A stretch of 64,000 bases of DNA from JALHSW01 sp963720675 (GCA_963720675.1 CAVRGH010000005.1:186001-250000), one strand, 5' to 3'. Positions 36,644-45,576 are shown, counted from the stretch's first letter. Notes: generated by a model not told the origin, from the sequence alone. Program-made: numbers and translations.

Positions 36644-38044
36644 ATGTTCGACGCGCTGGCCGACCGCTTCGACGGGATCTTCAAGCGATTGCGCACGCGC
36701 GGGAAGCTCACCCCCGCCGACGTCGACGAGGTCGCCCGCGAGATCCGCCTCGCCCTGCTCGAGGCCGACGTGAACGTGCGCGTCGTGAAGAGCTTCATCG
36801 CGCGGCTCAAGGAGCGCGCGACCGGCGCGGAGGTGGCCGAGAGCCTCGGGCCGGCCCAGCAGGTCATCAAGATCGTGCACGAGGAGCTGGTGGCCACCCT
36901 GGGTGGCGCAACCGGGAAGCTCACGGTCGCGTCCAAGCCTCCGACGGTGATCGTCCTCGCCGGGCTCCAGGGTTCCGGGAAGACCACCGCCGCCGCGAAG
37001 CTGGCGCGACTGCTCGAGCACCACCAGGGCAAGCGCGTGCTGCTCGTCGCAGCCGACCTGCAGCGGCCCGCGGCGGTCGAGCAGCTCCGCGTCCTCGGCG
37101 AGCGCGTGGGGGTGCCGGTGTTCTCCGAGGCCTCGGATCCCGTGTCGGTCGCGAAGGCCGGTGTGCGTGAGGCCCAGCGCATCGGGCTGAACACCGTGAT
37201 CGTCGACACCGCGGGCCGGCTGCAGATCGACGACGAGATGATGGGGGAGCTGGGGCGTGTCCATGACGCGGTACAGCCCGACGACACCCTGCTCGTCGTC
37301 GACGCCATGACCGGCCAGGAGGCCGTCGCCGTCGCCGAGGCATTCGGCGCGACCGTGTCGCTCACCGGCCTCGTGCTGACGAAGCTCGACGGGGATGCTC
37401 GCGGCGGCGCCGCGCTCTCGGTGAAGGAGGTGACCGGTCTCCCGATCCTGTTCGCGGGCGTCGGCGAGAAGCTCGAGGACTTCGAGCCGTTCCACCCCGA
37501 CCGCATGGCCAGCCGAATCCTCGGGATGGGCGACGTGCTCACGCTCATCGAGAAGGCCGAAGCCGCGTTCGACGTCGAAGAGGCGGCGAAGGCCCAGGAG
37601 AAGATGGCCAAGGGCCAGTTCACCCTCGAGGACTTTCTCGACCAGATGCGGCAGATGAAGAAGATGGGTCCGCTGTCGAACATCGTCGGCATGCTCCCGG
37701 GGATGCCCAAGGAGCTGAAGCAGGCCGAGATCGACGACGGGGAGCTGGGTCGGGTCGAGGCGATCATCTGCTCGATGACGCCCGAGGAGCGTCGCGACCC
37801 GTCCAAGATCAACGGCTCGCGACGCCTGCGGATCGCCAACGGCAGCGGCACCAGCACCCAGCAGGTGAACGCGCTGCTCAAGCAGTTCAAGATGATCCAG
37901 CAGATGATGAAGTCGATGACCAAGCAAGGGAAGCGGGGCAAGAAGGGCCGCATGCAGCTCCCGCCCGGCATGGATCCCGGTGCGCTCGGCGGCCTCCCCG
38001 GCATGCCTGGTGGCGGCGGTGGGATCTCGGGCCTGCCCGGCTGA
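36644..38044 (+). CDS. ffh: Signal recognition particle protein Ffh
   Basis: 466 residues: N and G domains with GLQGSGKTTAAAKL, DTAGRLQ and TKLDGDARGG, then the methionine-rich M domain (FLDQMRQMKKMGPLSNIVGMLPGM) that binds 4.5S RNA and signal peptides. It ends in a Gly/Pro/Met tail. I did not find the SRP RNA gene in this window. Confidence 0.97.
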   Translation: MFDALADRFDGIFKRLRTRGKLTPADVDEVAREIRLALLEADVNVRVVKSFIARLKERATGAEVAESLGPAQQVIKIVHEELVATLGGATGKLTVASKPPTVIVLAGLQGSGKTTAAAKLARLLEHHQGKRVLLVAADLQRPAAVEQLRVLGERVGVPVFSEASDPVSVAKAGVREAQRIGLNTVIVDTAGRLQIDDEMMGELGRVHDAVQPDDTLLVVDAMTGQEAVAVAEAFGATVSLTGLVLTKLDGDARGGAALSVKEVTGLPILFAGVGEKLEDFEPFHPDRMASRILGMGDVLTLIEKAEAAFDVEEAAKAQEKMAKGQFTLEDFLDQMRQMKKMGPLSNIVGMLPGMPKELKQAEIDDGELGRVEAIICSMTPEERRDPSKINGSRRLRIANGSGTSTQQVNALLKQFKMIQQMMKSMTKQGKRGKKGRMQLPPGMDPGALGGLPGMPGGGGGISGLPG

Positions 38045-38088
38045 TCGGCACCCCGGGCCACGGCTCGCGACGGGAGCCCCCGGCCCGC

Positions 38089-38094
38089 TAGCCT
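38089..38094 (+). promoter_or_regulatory. -10 element of the rpsP operon
   Basis: TAGCCT about 95 nt before the rpsP GTG; spacing implies a leader of roughly 90 nt. Confidence 0.35.
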
Positions 38095-38189
38095 GGACTC
38101 TTCCTGCCGCCCGGGTCATGGGCGAGCGCACACTTCGAGCTCCACCGACGCAGCAACCTTCGACCGAGAACGTGAGAGGACCCACCGAC

Positions 38190-38669
38190 GTGTCCGTGAA
38201 GATCCGCCTGATGCGCGTGGGCAAGCGCAAGCAGCCCACCTACCGCGTCGTCGTCGCCGATTCGCGCAGCCCCCGCGACGGCCGCATCATCGAGACCATC
38301 GGCCACTACGGCCCGCGCAGCGAGCCGTCGCAGCTCGACATCAACGACGAGCGCGCCCTCGAATGGCTGCGCAAGGGTGCCCAGCCGAGCGAATCGGTGC
38401 AGAAGCTGCTCACGATCTCCGGGGTCTGGGCCACGTTCGAGGCCGAGAAGGGTGGCCCGATCGTCACCAAGCTCAACCGCCGGGCGTACTCCACCGGCCG
38501 GGGCTTCACCGCCAGGACGAAGAAGAAGGCCGTGCCGGAGTCGGCAGCAGCACCGGCTGCCGCGGCGCCCGCCGACGCACCGGCCGAGGCCGACGAAGCG
38601 CCCGCGGACGACGCACCGGCCGAGGCGACCACTGCCGACGCGACGACAGGCGAGGAGACCGCGGAATGA
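38190..38669 (+). CDS. rpsP: 30S ribosomal protein S16 with Ala/Asp-rich extension
   Basis: 159 residues. The first ~85 are a standard S16 (VKIRLMRVGKRKQPTYRVVVADSR, given here only in part: RLMRVGKRKQPTYR). The last ~55 are low-complexity Ala, Asp, Glu, Pro, Thr. GAGAGGA lies 9 nt before the GTG start. It overlaps the KH-domain gene by ATGA. Confidence 0.95.
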   Translation: MSVKIRLMRVGKRKQPTYRVVVADSRSPRDGRIIETIGHYGPRSEPSQLDINDERALEWLRKGAQPSESVQKLLTISGVWATFEAEKGGPIVTKLNRRAYSTGRGFTARTKKKAVPESAAAPAAAAPADAPAEADEAPADDAPAEATTADATTGEETAE

Positions 38670-39052
38670 CCGATCTGGGTGCCGACCTCGCCGACGACGA
38701 CTTCGAGGACGAGATCGCGGGCGAAGGCAACCGCATCGACGATGCACCGGTCGCGGAGTTCGACAACGAGATCGGTGACGAGATCGGCGGCGAGGGCAAC
38801 CGGATCGTCGGTGGTCGCGCCAAGGCCGTGGTCGAGCACATCGCGCGCGCACTCGCCGAGGAGCCCGACGCCGTCGAGGTCGACGTACAGGAGAAGGGTG
38901 GCGACGAGGTCTTCCTCCTCGTGCATGCCAGCCCCTCCGACATGGGCCGCCTGATCGGTCGACGCGGACGCGTCATCCAGGCCATGCGTCAGGTCACGCG
39001 CGCAGCCGGCGCGGCCGAAGGCGTCAAGGCCGGCGTCGACGTCGCGGAGTAG
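38666..39052 (+). CDS. khpA: KH-domain RNA-binding protein, KhpA/YlqC type
   Basis: 128 residues. The C-terminal ~75 form the single KH domain (LIGRRGRVIQAMRQV is the GxxG loop). The N-terminal ~50 are acidic and contain an internal duplication (two copies of EI-x-GEGNRI). KhpA proteins bind RNA broadly, often with KhpB. Synteny rpsP-khpA-rimM-trmD is standard. Confidence 0.9.
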   Translation: MTDLGADLADDDFEDEIAGEGNRIDDAPVAEFDNEIGDEIGGEGNRIVGGRAKAVVEHIARALAEEPDAVEVDVQEKGGDEVFLLVHASPSDMGRLIGRRGRVIQAMRQVTRAAGAAEGVKAGVDVAE

Positions 39053-39080
39053 CCGCACCTCGACACCCTCGGAGGCACCC

Positions 39081-39575
39081 GTGCCCGACGGACCCCCGCG
39101 CCGACTCGAGGTCGGCCGCGTGGGGCGTGCGCACGGCCTCGGCGGTGAGGTCGCCGTCACGTTCGTGAGTGACCGCGAAGAGCGCGTCACCCCTGGTGCG
39201 GTGTTCAACGTGTCCCGCCCCGACGGTTCCGAGCAGACCCTCGTCCTCGAGACCGCGCGCCCCCACCAGGACCGCTGGCTGTTGGGGTTCAAAGGCGTGG
39301 AGGACCGCACCGCCGCCGAAGCGCTGCGGGGCGTGGTGCTCTGCGCCGACGAGCTGCCGAGTGCGGCCGACGAGCTCTGGGTGCATCAGCTCATCGGTGC
39401 GACCGTCGTCGACGGAGTGGGGACGACCATCGGTGAGGTGACCGCGGTGCAGGCGAACCCTGCGCACGACCTCCTCGTCCTCGCCGACGGCGTGCTCATC
39501 CCCGTCACGTTCGTGGTCGAGCACGGCGCCGGGCGTGTCGTCGTCGACCTCCCCGACGGACTGCTCGAGCTCTGA
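39081..39575 (+). CDS. rimM: 16S rRNA processing protein RimM
   Basis: 164 residues: N-terminal RimM domain (LEVGRVGRAHGLGGEVAV) and C-terminal PRC-barrel (ELWVHQLIGATVVD). It assists 30S head maturation. GGAGG lies 5 nt before GTG 39081. Confidence 0.93.
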   Translation: MPDGPPRRLEVGRVGRAHGLGGEVAVTFVSDREERVTPGAVFNVSRPDGSEQTLVLETARPHQDRWLLGFKGVEDRTAAEALRGVVLCADELPSAADELWVHQLIGATVVDGVGTTIGEVTAVQANPAHDLLVLADGVLIPVTFVVEHGAGRVVVDLPDGLLEL

Positions 39576-39576
39576 C

Positions 39577-40318
39577 GTGCGCGTCGACGTCTTCTCGATC
39601 TTCCCCGACTACCTCGAGGGGCCCCTCGGCATCTCGCTGATCGGCAAGGCGCGCGCGTCGCGGCCTGCTCGACCTGCGCGTCCACGACCCGCGCGACTTC
39701 ACGACCGACCGGCATCGGAGCGTCGACGACGTCCCCGCAGGTGGGGGACCGGGCATGGTGATGACCCCCGAACCGCTGTTCGCGGCGGTCGAGGCCCACG
39801 AGCCGCCGCGACCGCTGTTCCTGCTCGCGGCGGGGGGACGCCGCCTCGATCATGCGTTCGCGGCCGAGCTCGCTGCGGGTGACGGGTTCTCGCTCGTGTG
39901 CGGCCGCTACGAGGGCGTCGACCAGCGGGTGGCCGATCACCTCTGCGACGGCGAGCTGTCGATCGGCGACTTCGTGCTCAACGGCGGCGAGGCCGCTGCG
40001 CTCGTGGTGATCGAGGCCGTCACCCGGCTGGTGCCCGGGGTGCTCGGCAACGACGCCTCCGCGACCGAGGAGTCGTTCACGGCCGGGCTGCTCGAGTATC
40101 CGCAGTACACGCGGCCGGCCGAGTTCCGGGGCTGGGCCGTGCCCGAGGTGCTCCGCTCGGGCGACCACGGCCGGGTCGAGCGCTGGCGGCGGGCCCAGGC
40201 CGTGCGTCGGACCCTCGAGCGCCGTCCGGACCTCGCCTCCGAGGCGACGCTCTCCGACGCCGACCGACGCCTGCTCGACGAGTTCCCGCCCGAGCGCCTG
40301 ACGCCTCGCCCGGCCTGA
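39577..40318 (+). CDS. trmD: tRNA (guanine-37-N1)-methyltransferase (frameshifted)
   Basis: About 246 residues, the normal TrmD length after joining two frames near 39657-39661. The first frame gives VDVFSIFPDYLEGPLGISL; the second gives LLDLRVHDPRDFTTD, then GGGPGMVMTPEPLF and GRYEGVDQRV, the trefoil-knot SAM site. TrmD is essential in most bacteria, so the break is probably a sequence error. GTG 39577 follows the rimM stop by one base. Confidence 0.93.
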
Positions 40319-40319
40319 C

Positions 40320-40340
40320 GCCGACGGCGCGACCGTCGGC
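40320..40340 (+). terminator. Hairpin after trmD
   Basis: Perfect 8-bp stem GCCGACGG/CCGTCGGC with a 5-nt loop, directly after the trmD stop and before the rplS promoter. It lacks a U-tract, as is common for actinobacterial terminators. Confidence 0.5.
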
Positions 40341-40377
40341 GGGCTCCCGCGAGAGGATCGGCCCGGGGCACGGCAAC

Positions 40378-40383
40378 TACGAT
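40378..40383 (+). promoter_or_regulatory. -10 element of rplS
   Basis: TACGAT about 60 nt before the rplS ATG, downstream of the trmD hairpin. It suggests an independent rplS transcript with a ~50-nt leader. Confidence 0.4.
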
Positions 40384-40442
40384 GAGAGGCCTACCGGGTC
40401 CACCTGGTCTGCTCCACCTCGAACCGCTTCGGGAGCCCCCTC

Positions 40443-40787
40443 ATGAATGCCACCGATCTCGTCGACCGCGCGAGCCTCCGCGACGACGTCCCGGACTTCG
40501 CCCCGGGCGACACCCTCAAGGTGCACGTCCGCGTCGTCGAGGGGACCCGCGAGCGGGTGCAGGTGTTCCAGGGCGCGGTCACCCGTCGCAAGGGGAGTGG
40601 CATCCGCGAGACGTTCACCGTTCGCAAGGTGAGCTTCGGGGTCGGTGTGGAGCGCACGTTCCCCGTCCACTCACCGATCCTCGCCAAGATCGAGGTCGTC
40701 ACCCGCGGTGACGTGCGCAGGGCGAAGCTGTACTACCTGCGCGACCGCGTCGGGAAGGCGGCGAAGATCAAGGAGAAGCGGGACTAA
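40443..40787 (+). CDS. rplS: 50S ribosomal protein L19
   Basis: 114 residues with DTLKVHVRVVEGTRERVQVF, GSGIRETFTVRK and KLYYLRDRVGKAA, all L19 hallmarks. Usual actinobacterial neighbours lepB and rnhB are absent from the 3-nt gap to the next gene. Confidence 0.96.
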   Translation: MNATDLVDRASLRDDVPDFAPGDTLKVHVRVVEGTRERVQVFQGAVTRRKGSGIRETFTVRKVSFGVGVERTFPVHSPILAKIEVVTRGDVRRAKLYYLRDRVGKAAKIKEKRD

Positions 40788-40790
40788 CCC

Positions 40791-41084
40791 GTGAGCGCCG
40801 AGGACCTGGAGCGCTACGAGACCGAGATCGAGCTCCAGCTCTACCGGGAGTACCGCGATGTGCTCCCGATGTTCCGCTACGTCGTCGAGACCGAGCGACG
40901 CTTCTACCTCGCCAACGAGGTCGACGTGCAGGTCGAGCACGAGGGCGGCCAGAAGTTCTTCCGCCTGACCCTGAACGACGCTTGGGTGTGGGACATGTAC
41001 CGCCCGGCTCGCTTCGTCACGAACGTGCAGGTCCTGACATTCCGTGACGTGAACATCGAGGAGCTCGCCGGCAAGGATCTCTAG
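40791..41084 (+). CDS. DUF2469 family protein
   Basis: A 97-residue actinobacterial family member (homologue of M. tuberculosis Rv2901c), with YETEIELQLYREYRDV and FYLANEVDVQ. No known domain function. It lies between rplS and yraN as elsewhere in the phylum. Confidence 0.85.
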   Translation: MSAEDLERYETEIELQLYREYRDVLPMFRYVVETERRFYLANEVDVQVEHEGGQKFFRLTLNDAWVWDMYRPARFVTNVQVLTFRDVNIEELAGKDL

Positions 41085-41117
41085 TGGTGCCCGGGTTTCG
41101 TCAGAAGGACCTCTGAC

Positions 41118-41477
41118 GTGTCCGGACACCGTCGCGCCCTGGGCGCGGCGGGTGAGGACGCCGTCGCGGCCTGGTACGCAGCTGCCGGCTACGAGGTCCT
41201 CGACCGCAACTGGCGCTGCCGCGACGGTGAGCTCGATCTCGTCGTCGCCGGCCCGGGCGTGGTCGTGTTCTGCGAGGTCAAGACTCGGCGCAGCGACGCG
41301 TTCGGTGTCCCCGCAGAGGCCGTCACCCGCGAGAAGCAGCTGCGCATCCGTCGCCTCGCGATCCGTTGGCTCGGTGCTCGCGGCGCCCGCGCCCCGTCAC
41401 TGCGCTTCGACGTCGCCGCGGTGCTCCAGCAGCCCGGGCGCGCGCCCGTGATCGAGGTGCTCGAAGCCGCGTTTTGA
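41118..41477 (+). CDS. yraN: YraN-family (UPF0102) putative endonuclease
   Basis: 119 residues with a restriction-endonuclease-like core: GELDLVVAGPGVVVFCEVKTRR carries the E...D...ExK pattern (GELDL, FCEVKTR). The family is predicted to be nuclease-like; activity is unproven. It usually sits next to comM and dprA, which are nearby here on the opposite strand. Confidence 0.88.
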   Translation: MSGHRRALGAAGEDAVAAWYAAAGYEVLDRNWRCRDGELDLVVAGPGVVVFCEVKTRRSDAFGVPAEAVTREKQLRIRRLAIRWLGARGARAPSLRFDVAAVLQQPGRAPVIEVLEAAF

Positions 41478-41505
41478 CGCGAGCGGAGCGAGTCGGGATG
41501 ACCGA

Positions 41506-41763
41506 CTAGCGCTTCTTGCGACGCGCACCGCCCGTGTTGCGCGTCGACACCCGTCGCCAGCACGCCGAGTGCCAGTGGCGCCGCGCGTCGGGATCGTGCC
41601 GGGGCACGACGACCTCGTGGCCCTCGCCGACGCGGATCTCGTGGTCGCACTCCGGGCAGCGGTAGGGCTTCTCGGCCTCGTAGGGCTGCACGTGGCGTAC
41701 CTCGACCTCGCCAGCGGCCTGCTCGCGCTCCCACGGATCCGGCGACCAGTCGTGGTCGGGCAC
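41506..41763 (-). CDS. Small zinc-ribbon-like actinobacterial protein
   Basis: 85 residues with CPECDHEIRVGEGHEVVV and HWHSACW, a Cys2...His/Cys metal-site pattern, and a basic C-terminus. It resembles small proteins often labelled ATP/GTP-binding protein in actinobacteria, though no nucleotide-binding loop is visible. GTG 41763 follows GAGGAG with 5-nt spacing, and the 36-residue membrane protein gene lies 13 nt upstream in the same operon. Confidence 0.65.
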   Translation of the reverse strand: MPDHDWSPDPWEREQAAGEVEVRHVQPYEAEKPYRCPECDHEIRVGEGHEVVVPRHDPDARRHWHSACWRRVSTRNTGGARRKKR

Positions 41764-41776
41764 GATCGCTCCTCGC

Positions 41777-41887
41777 CTAGGAGAAGAGGGCCCAGGCGAC
41801 GAGCAGTGCCACCACGACGAGCGCCGCCACGACGAGGACGATGTCGCTGCGTCGCTTCACTTGCTCCCGGAAGGGGTTGAGGCCCAC
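41777..41887 (-). CDS. 36-residue single-helix membrane protein
   Basis: GTG at 41887 to TAG at 41777-41779. A charged N-terminus (LNPFREQVKRRSD) is followed by one transmembrane helix of about 21 residues rich in Val/Ala/Leu. Nearly all codons end in G or C. The start has TACCGT exactly 6 nt upstream on the minus strand, and the zinc-ribbon gene follows with its own ribosome-binding site. Both support a real gene. Function unknown. Confidence 0.6.
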   Translation of the reverse strand: MGLNPFREQVKRRSDIVLVVAALVVVALLVAWALFS

Positions 41888-41892
41888 GGCGA

Positions 41893-41899
41893 TACGGTA
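41893..41899. promoter_or_regulatory. Overlapping bidirectional -10 with leaderless starts on both strands
   Basis: Plus strand TACGGT (41893-41898) lies 6 nt before ATG 41905. Minus strand TACCGT (41899-41894) lies 6 nt before GTG 41887. The two hexamers share five base pairs within TACGGTA. First bases of the two start codons are 18 bp apart. No good -35 on either side. Confidence 0.55.
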
Positions 41900-41904
41900 C
41901 CGGC

Positions 41905-42708
41905 ATGGAGACGAGTGGTCGGGATGCAGTGACCGTGGAGCGGGACGACGAAGGCGTCGTGACGTTGACGTTGAACCGCCCCGAGAAGAAGAACGCGATC
42001 GACACGCCCATGTGGCACGAGCTCCTCGAGGTGTTCGACGAGGTGGCCGAGTCGCGCGACGACCGGGTGCTGGTGATCACCGGCGCGGGCGATGCATTCA
42101 CGTCGGGGGCCGACCTGACCGCGATGAGTCCCGAGGACGTCACCCAGGGCGCGGGGGCCGCGCTCCACGCCATGCGCCTGGTTGGTCGCTGCGCGCTCCG
42201 TCTGCACGACCTGCCCAAGCCCACGATCGCCAAGGTGAACGGGGTCGCCGTCGGCGCCGGATGCAACCTCGCGCTCGGCTGCGACTTGATCATCGCCTCC
42301 GACACCGCCCGCTTCTCCGAGATCTTCGCCCGGCGCGGCCTCTCACTCGACTTCGGCGGCTCCTGGGTGCTCCCACGGCTCATCGGTCTGCACAAGGCCA
42401 AGGAGCTCGCTTTCCTCGCCGAGGTGATCTCGGCCCACGACGCGGCCGAGTACGGGATCGTGAACCGGGTGGTCCCCGCTGCCGACCTCGACACCGAGGT
42501 CGCCACGATCGCGCGGCGCATCGCCAAGCAGCCGCCGGTGCAGATCTCGATCATCAAGAAGATGCTCAACCAGTCGCTCTCGGTGTCGATGGCCGAGGCC
42601 GTCGAGTTCGAGGACGTTGCGCAATCACTCGCGTTCTCCTCGCGCGACACCGCCGAGGCGATGCTCGCGTTCGTCGAGAAGCGCGAGCCGAACTTCACCG
42701 GGGAGTAG
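41905..42708 (+). CDS. Enoyl-CoA hydratase/isomerase
   Basis: A 267-residue crotonase-fold enzyme. The oxyanion-hole segments are seen in SGADLTAM and VAVGAGCNLALGCDL; the downstream LDFGGSWVLPRLIG has Asp/Gly rather than the classical catalytic Glu positions, so hydratase versus isomerase activity is uncertain. It probably acts in fatty-acid or acyl-CoA degradation. Leaderless start ATG 41905. Confidence 0.82.
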   Translation: METSGRDAVTVERDDEGVVTLTLNRPEKKNAIDTPMWHELLEVFDEVAESRDDRVLVITGAGDAFTSGADLTAMSPEDVTQGAGAALHAMRLVGRCALRLHDLPKPTIAKVNGVAVGAGCNLALGCDLIIASDTARFSEIFARRGLSLDFGGSWVLPRLIGLHKAKELAFLAEVISAHDAAEYGIVNRVVPAADLDTEVATIARRIAKQPPVQISIIKKMLNQSLSVSMAEAVEFEDVAQSLAFSSRDTAEAMLAFVEKREPNFTGE

Positions 42709-42710
42709 CC

Positions 42711-42824
42711 GTGGCCGTGCCCGTGGCGATCGAGGCGTCGCTGTGGCGCGACGGTGTGACCGCGGACGGGGATTCCTGGACGTCGCGGAGCACCTGGCGC
42801 GCTGTGCGGTTCGTCGACGGCTAG
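42711..42824 (+). CDS. 37-residue hypothetical peptide
   Basis: GTG 42711 to TAG 42824, two bases after the hydratase stop, and overlapping the dprA stop on the other strand. 34 of 37 sense codons end in G or C. The peptide is Trp/Asp-rich (ASLWRDGVTADGDSW). No homology recognised. It could be a genuine small protein or chance in high-GC DNA. Confidence 0.35.
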   Translation: MAVPVAIEASLWRDGVTADGDSWTSRSTWRAVRFVDG

Positions 42825-43913
42825 CGCGGCCACACGGCGCCCTGTGCTCGTTCGATCCAGCCCGCCCGCTCGAGCTCGACGATCACGATCGCGATCTGTT
42901 CGGGCGTCCGTCCGGTTCGACTCGCCAGCTGGTCCGGGTTCGCGGATTCTCCACCGAGAGCGTCGAGCAGCGCGCGGCCGCCGGCGCTCGGCGTCGCTCT
43001 ACGGTCCGGCGTCGACCGCGTGCGCGCCGGCGTCATCCCCATGGCGAGGACGACGTCACTCCAGTCGACCAGCGGGTGCGCTCCGTCGGCGATGAGCGCG
43101 TTCGTCCCGGCCGCGGACGGGTTGCGTCGTGAGCCCGGCACCGCGAGCACCGGCCGTCCGTACTCGAGGGCGTACTGCGCGGTGATGCGAGCGCCGCCGC
43201 GCATGGTCGCTTCGACGACCACGACGACGTCGGCGAGCGCGGCGATGATCCGGTTCCGGACGGGGAAGAGACCGGGTCGCGGTCCGACGCCGAATGCTTG
43301 CTCACTCACGATCACGCCGTTGGCTCGCACGCGCTCGTAGAGCACGGTGTGGCGGCGCGGGTAGGTGATGTCGAGCCCGGTCGCGACCACCCCGACCACC
43401 AGGCCGCCGGCATCCAGCGCTCCTTCGTGTGCCGCACCGTCGATCCCGATGGCCAGGCCGCTGACGACGGTGATCTGCTCGGCGGCGAGGAAGCCGCCGA
43501 GCTCGCGCGCGTCGGCGAGGCCGTGCGGGGTTGCCGCGCGCGTGCCGACGATCGCGACCCGTGGTGCTTCGAACGCCTCCGGACGTCGTCCTTCGCCGAG
43601 CAGCACGGGAGCGAGGTCCGGGACCGCGTCCACGATCGGGTAGTCGGCGGCGCCCTCGATCCAGACCTGAGTCCCGCGCTCGTCGATGCGACGCCGTGCC
43701 GTCCCGGCTGCTGCGTGTGCCTGCCACATACGACGAGTCGCCGCCGACGTCTCGCAGACCTCGTCTTCGAGGCAGCCGGAGCCGATTGCCCGGAGCGCGC
43801 CCACGGGGCCCTCGAAGCGTGCGAGGACCGCGCGCAGTCGCGCCGCGGTCATGCGCGGGAAGGCATGCCAACGTCGCCGCGGCAATCTCGTCGGCGCTCC
43901 GCTCCTTGGTCAC
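42821..43913 (-). CDS. dprA: DNA-processing protein DprA (frameshifted)
   Basis: About 363 residues. N-terminus (GTG 43913, TKERSADEIAAATLACLP) and the rest (RMTAARLRAVLARFEGP onward) lie in different frames, joined by one base in the CCC run near 43864. The Rossmann-like domain has VAIVGTRAATPHG and SGLAIGIDGAAHEGAL; the C-terminal winged helix is LASRTGRTPEQIAIVI. DprA loads RecA on incoming single strands. GTGA overlap with comM implies co-translation. Confidence 0.9.
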
Positions 43914-45410
43914 GGCACGTCCTCCCGCAGGAGAGCCGCGAGGACGACGTGGCCCGTCGAGATCTCCGTCGCGTCGTCGAGGTCGGCGAGCGTCCGGGCC
44001 ACGCGGCGGATCCGCGCCGCGCCCCGGCCGGTGAGGAGCCGAGCCTCGGTCTCGCCCCTCAGGGCATCGGTTGCCTCGGCCGACAGGGGGAGCAGCCGCT
44101 CGAGCGCACCGGCCGGCACGTGCGCGTTGCGACGCCAAGGAGTTCCCGACAAGCGGGCGCGCTGGCGTGCGACCGCGGCGTCGACCCGTCGACGGACGCT
44201 CGTCGACGACTCGCCGGCTTGGTCCGCCGGCTCCGGTGGTCCGACCGAGAGGCGCAGGTCGAAGCGGTCGAGCAGCGGGGCGGACAGCCGCCGTCGGTAG
44301 CGAGCTCGAGCGGCCTCCCCACACACGCAGGCCGGCGGGCCGAGCCCGCACGGACACGGGTTGGTGCACGCGACCAGGACGAAGTCGGCAGGGAAGCAGA
44401 GGGTGATCGGCTGCCGGGCGATCCACACCGCGCGCTCTTCGAGCGGTTGGCGCAGAGCGTCGAGGGCGCGCGGCGGGAACTCTCCGAGCTCGTCGAGGAA
44501 CAGGATCCCATGGTGTGCGAGCGTCACCTCTCCTGGGTTCGGACGCCCGCTCCCACCGCCGACGAGGGCGGCGACGGACGCCGTGTGGTGCGGTGATCGG
44601 AACGGCGGCCGGCGCACGAGGCCGGCGCTGGCGCGCCCCGCGGCCGAGTGGACGCGGGTCACGTCGAGGGCCTCGACGTCGGTCAGCGAGGGCATGATCG
44701 TCGCGAGGCGGCGAGCGAGCATCGTCTTGCCCACACCGGGCGGCCCCGCGAGCAGCAGGTGGTGACCACCTGCTGCGGCGGCCTCGAGCGCGCGGCGAGC
44801 CCACGTGAGGCCGCGCACCTCCCCGAGGTCGAGCGGCTCGTCGAAGGGTTCGTCAGGATCGTTCGTCGCACGGCTCCGCCGGCGGATCGGGCCACGCCGA
44901 CTCGCCCTTGAGGCAGGCGCGGAGCTCGGCCAGGTCGCGCGCGACCCGGACGGTGACGCCGGGCACGAGCGCCGCTTCGGCAGCATCGGCAGGCGGGACG
45001 ATGACCGTGCTGCACCCCGCCCGCGAGACGGCGTCGACGAGGGCAAGCGTGCCCGGAACATGGCGGACCGTCCCGTCGAGTCCGAGCTCACCGAGGACCG
45101 CCACGCCGTCGAGCACGTCCGGCGGGAGCTCGTCGGACGCCAGCAGCACCCCGACTCCGACGGCCAGGTCCAGTCCCGCCCCCGCCTTTCGGATGGCGCT
45201 GGGTGCGAGGTTGACGGTGATGCGAGTCGGCGGCCACTTCAGCTGGGACGACTGCACCGCGGCGCGCACCCGTTCGCGGGATTCACGCACCGCCGTGTCG
45301 GGGAGCCCGACGACGTGGTAACCGGGCAGGCCCGAGGCGATGTGGACCTCGACGGTGACGACTTGCCCGTCGACGCCGAGCAACGTGGCACTGATGACGG
45401 ACGCGAGCAC
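43910..45410 (-). CDS. comM: ComM/YifB-family Mg-chelatase-like AAA+ ATPase (frameshifted)
   Basis: About 500 residues after joining frames near 44865. The N-terminal Lon-like domain has VEVHIASGLPGYHVVGLPD. The AAA+ core has Walker A GPPGVGKTMLARRLA, Walker B ILFLDELGEFP, a zinc-like cysteine set (CTNPCPCG, CVC) and the C-terminal ISTGHVVLAALL. ComM is a branch-migration helicase in natural transformation. Start GTG 45410 has GGAGG 5 nt upstream; other in-frame starts further up would enter the xerC promoter region. Confidence 0.9.
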
Positions 45411-45576
45411 GACAACCTCCCTGGTGCGAGACCGTGAGCCCGAGGGCTCAGGGGCGCTGATCAGGAGGGCCGAACCGCGGCGACCTCGACGGTGAACGGG
45501 AGTGTCGCGTGGGGGTGTGACAGCTCGCCAGCCCCCGTCGAACGCGGAGTTGCGCGTGTTCGCCCCCCGAGACGGG

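Noticed and set aside
34450..38061. 1203-codon minus-strand frame opposite mscS, ftsY and ffh
   Set aside because: Antisense shadow; all recognisable motifs are on the plus strand.
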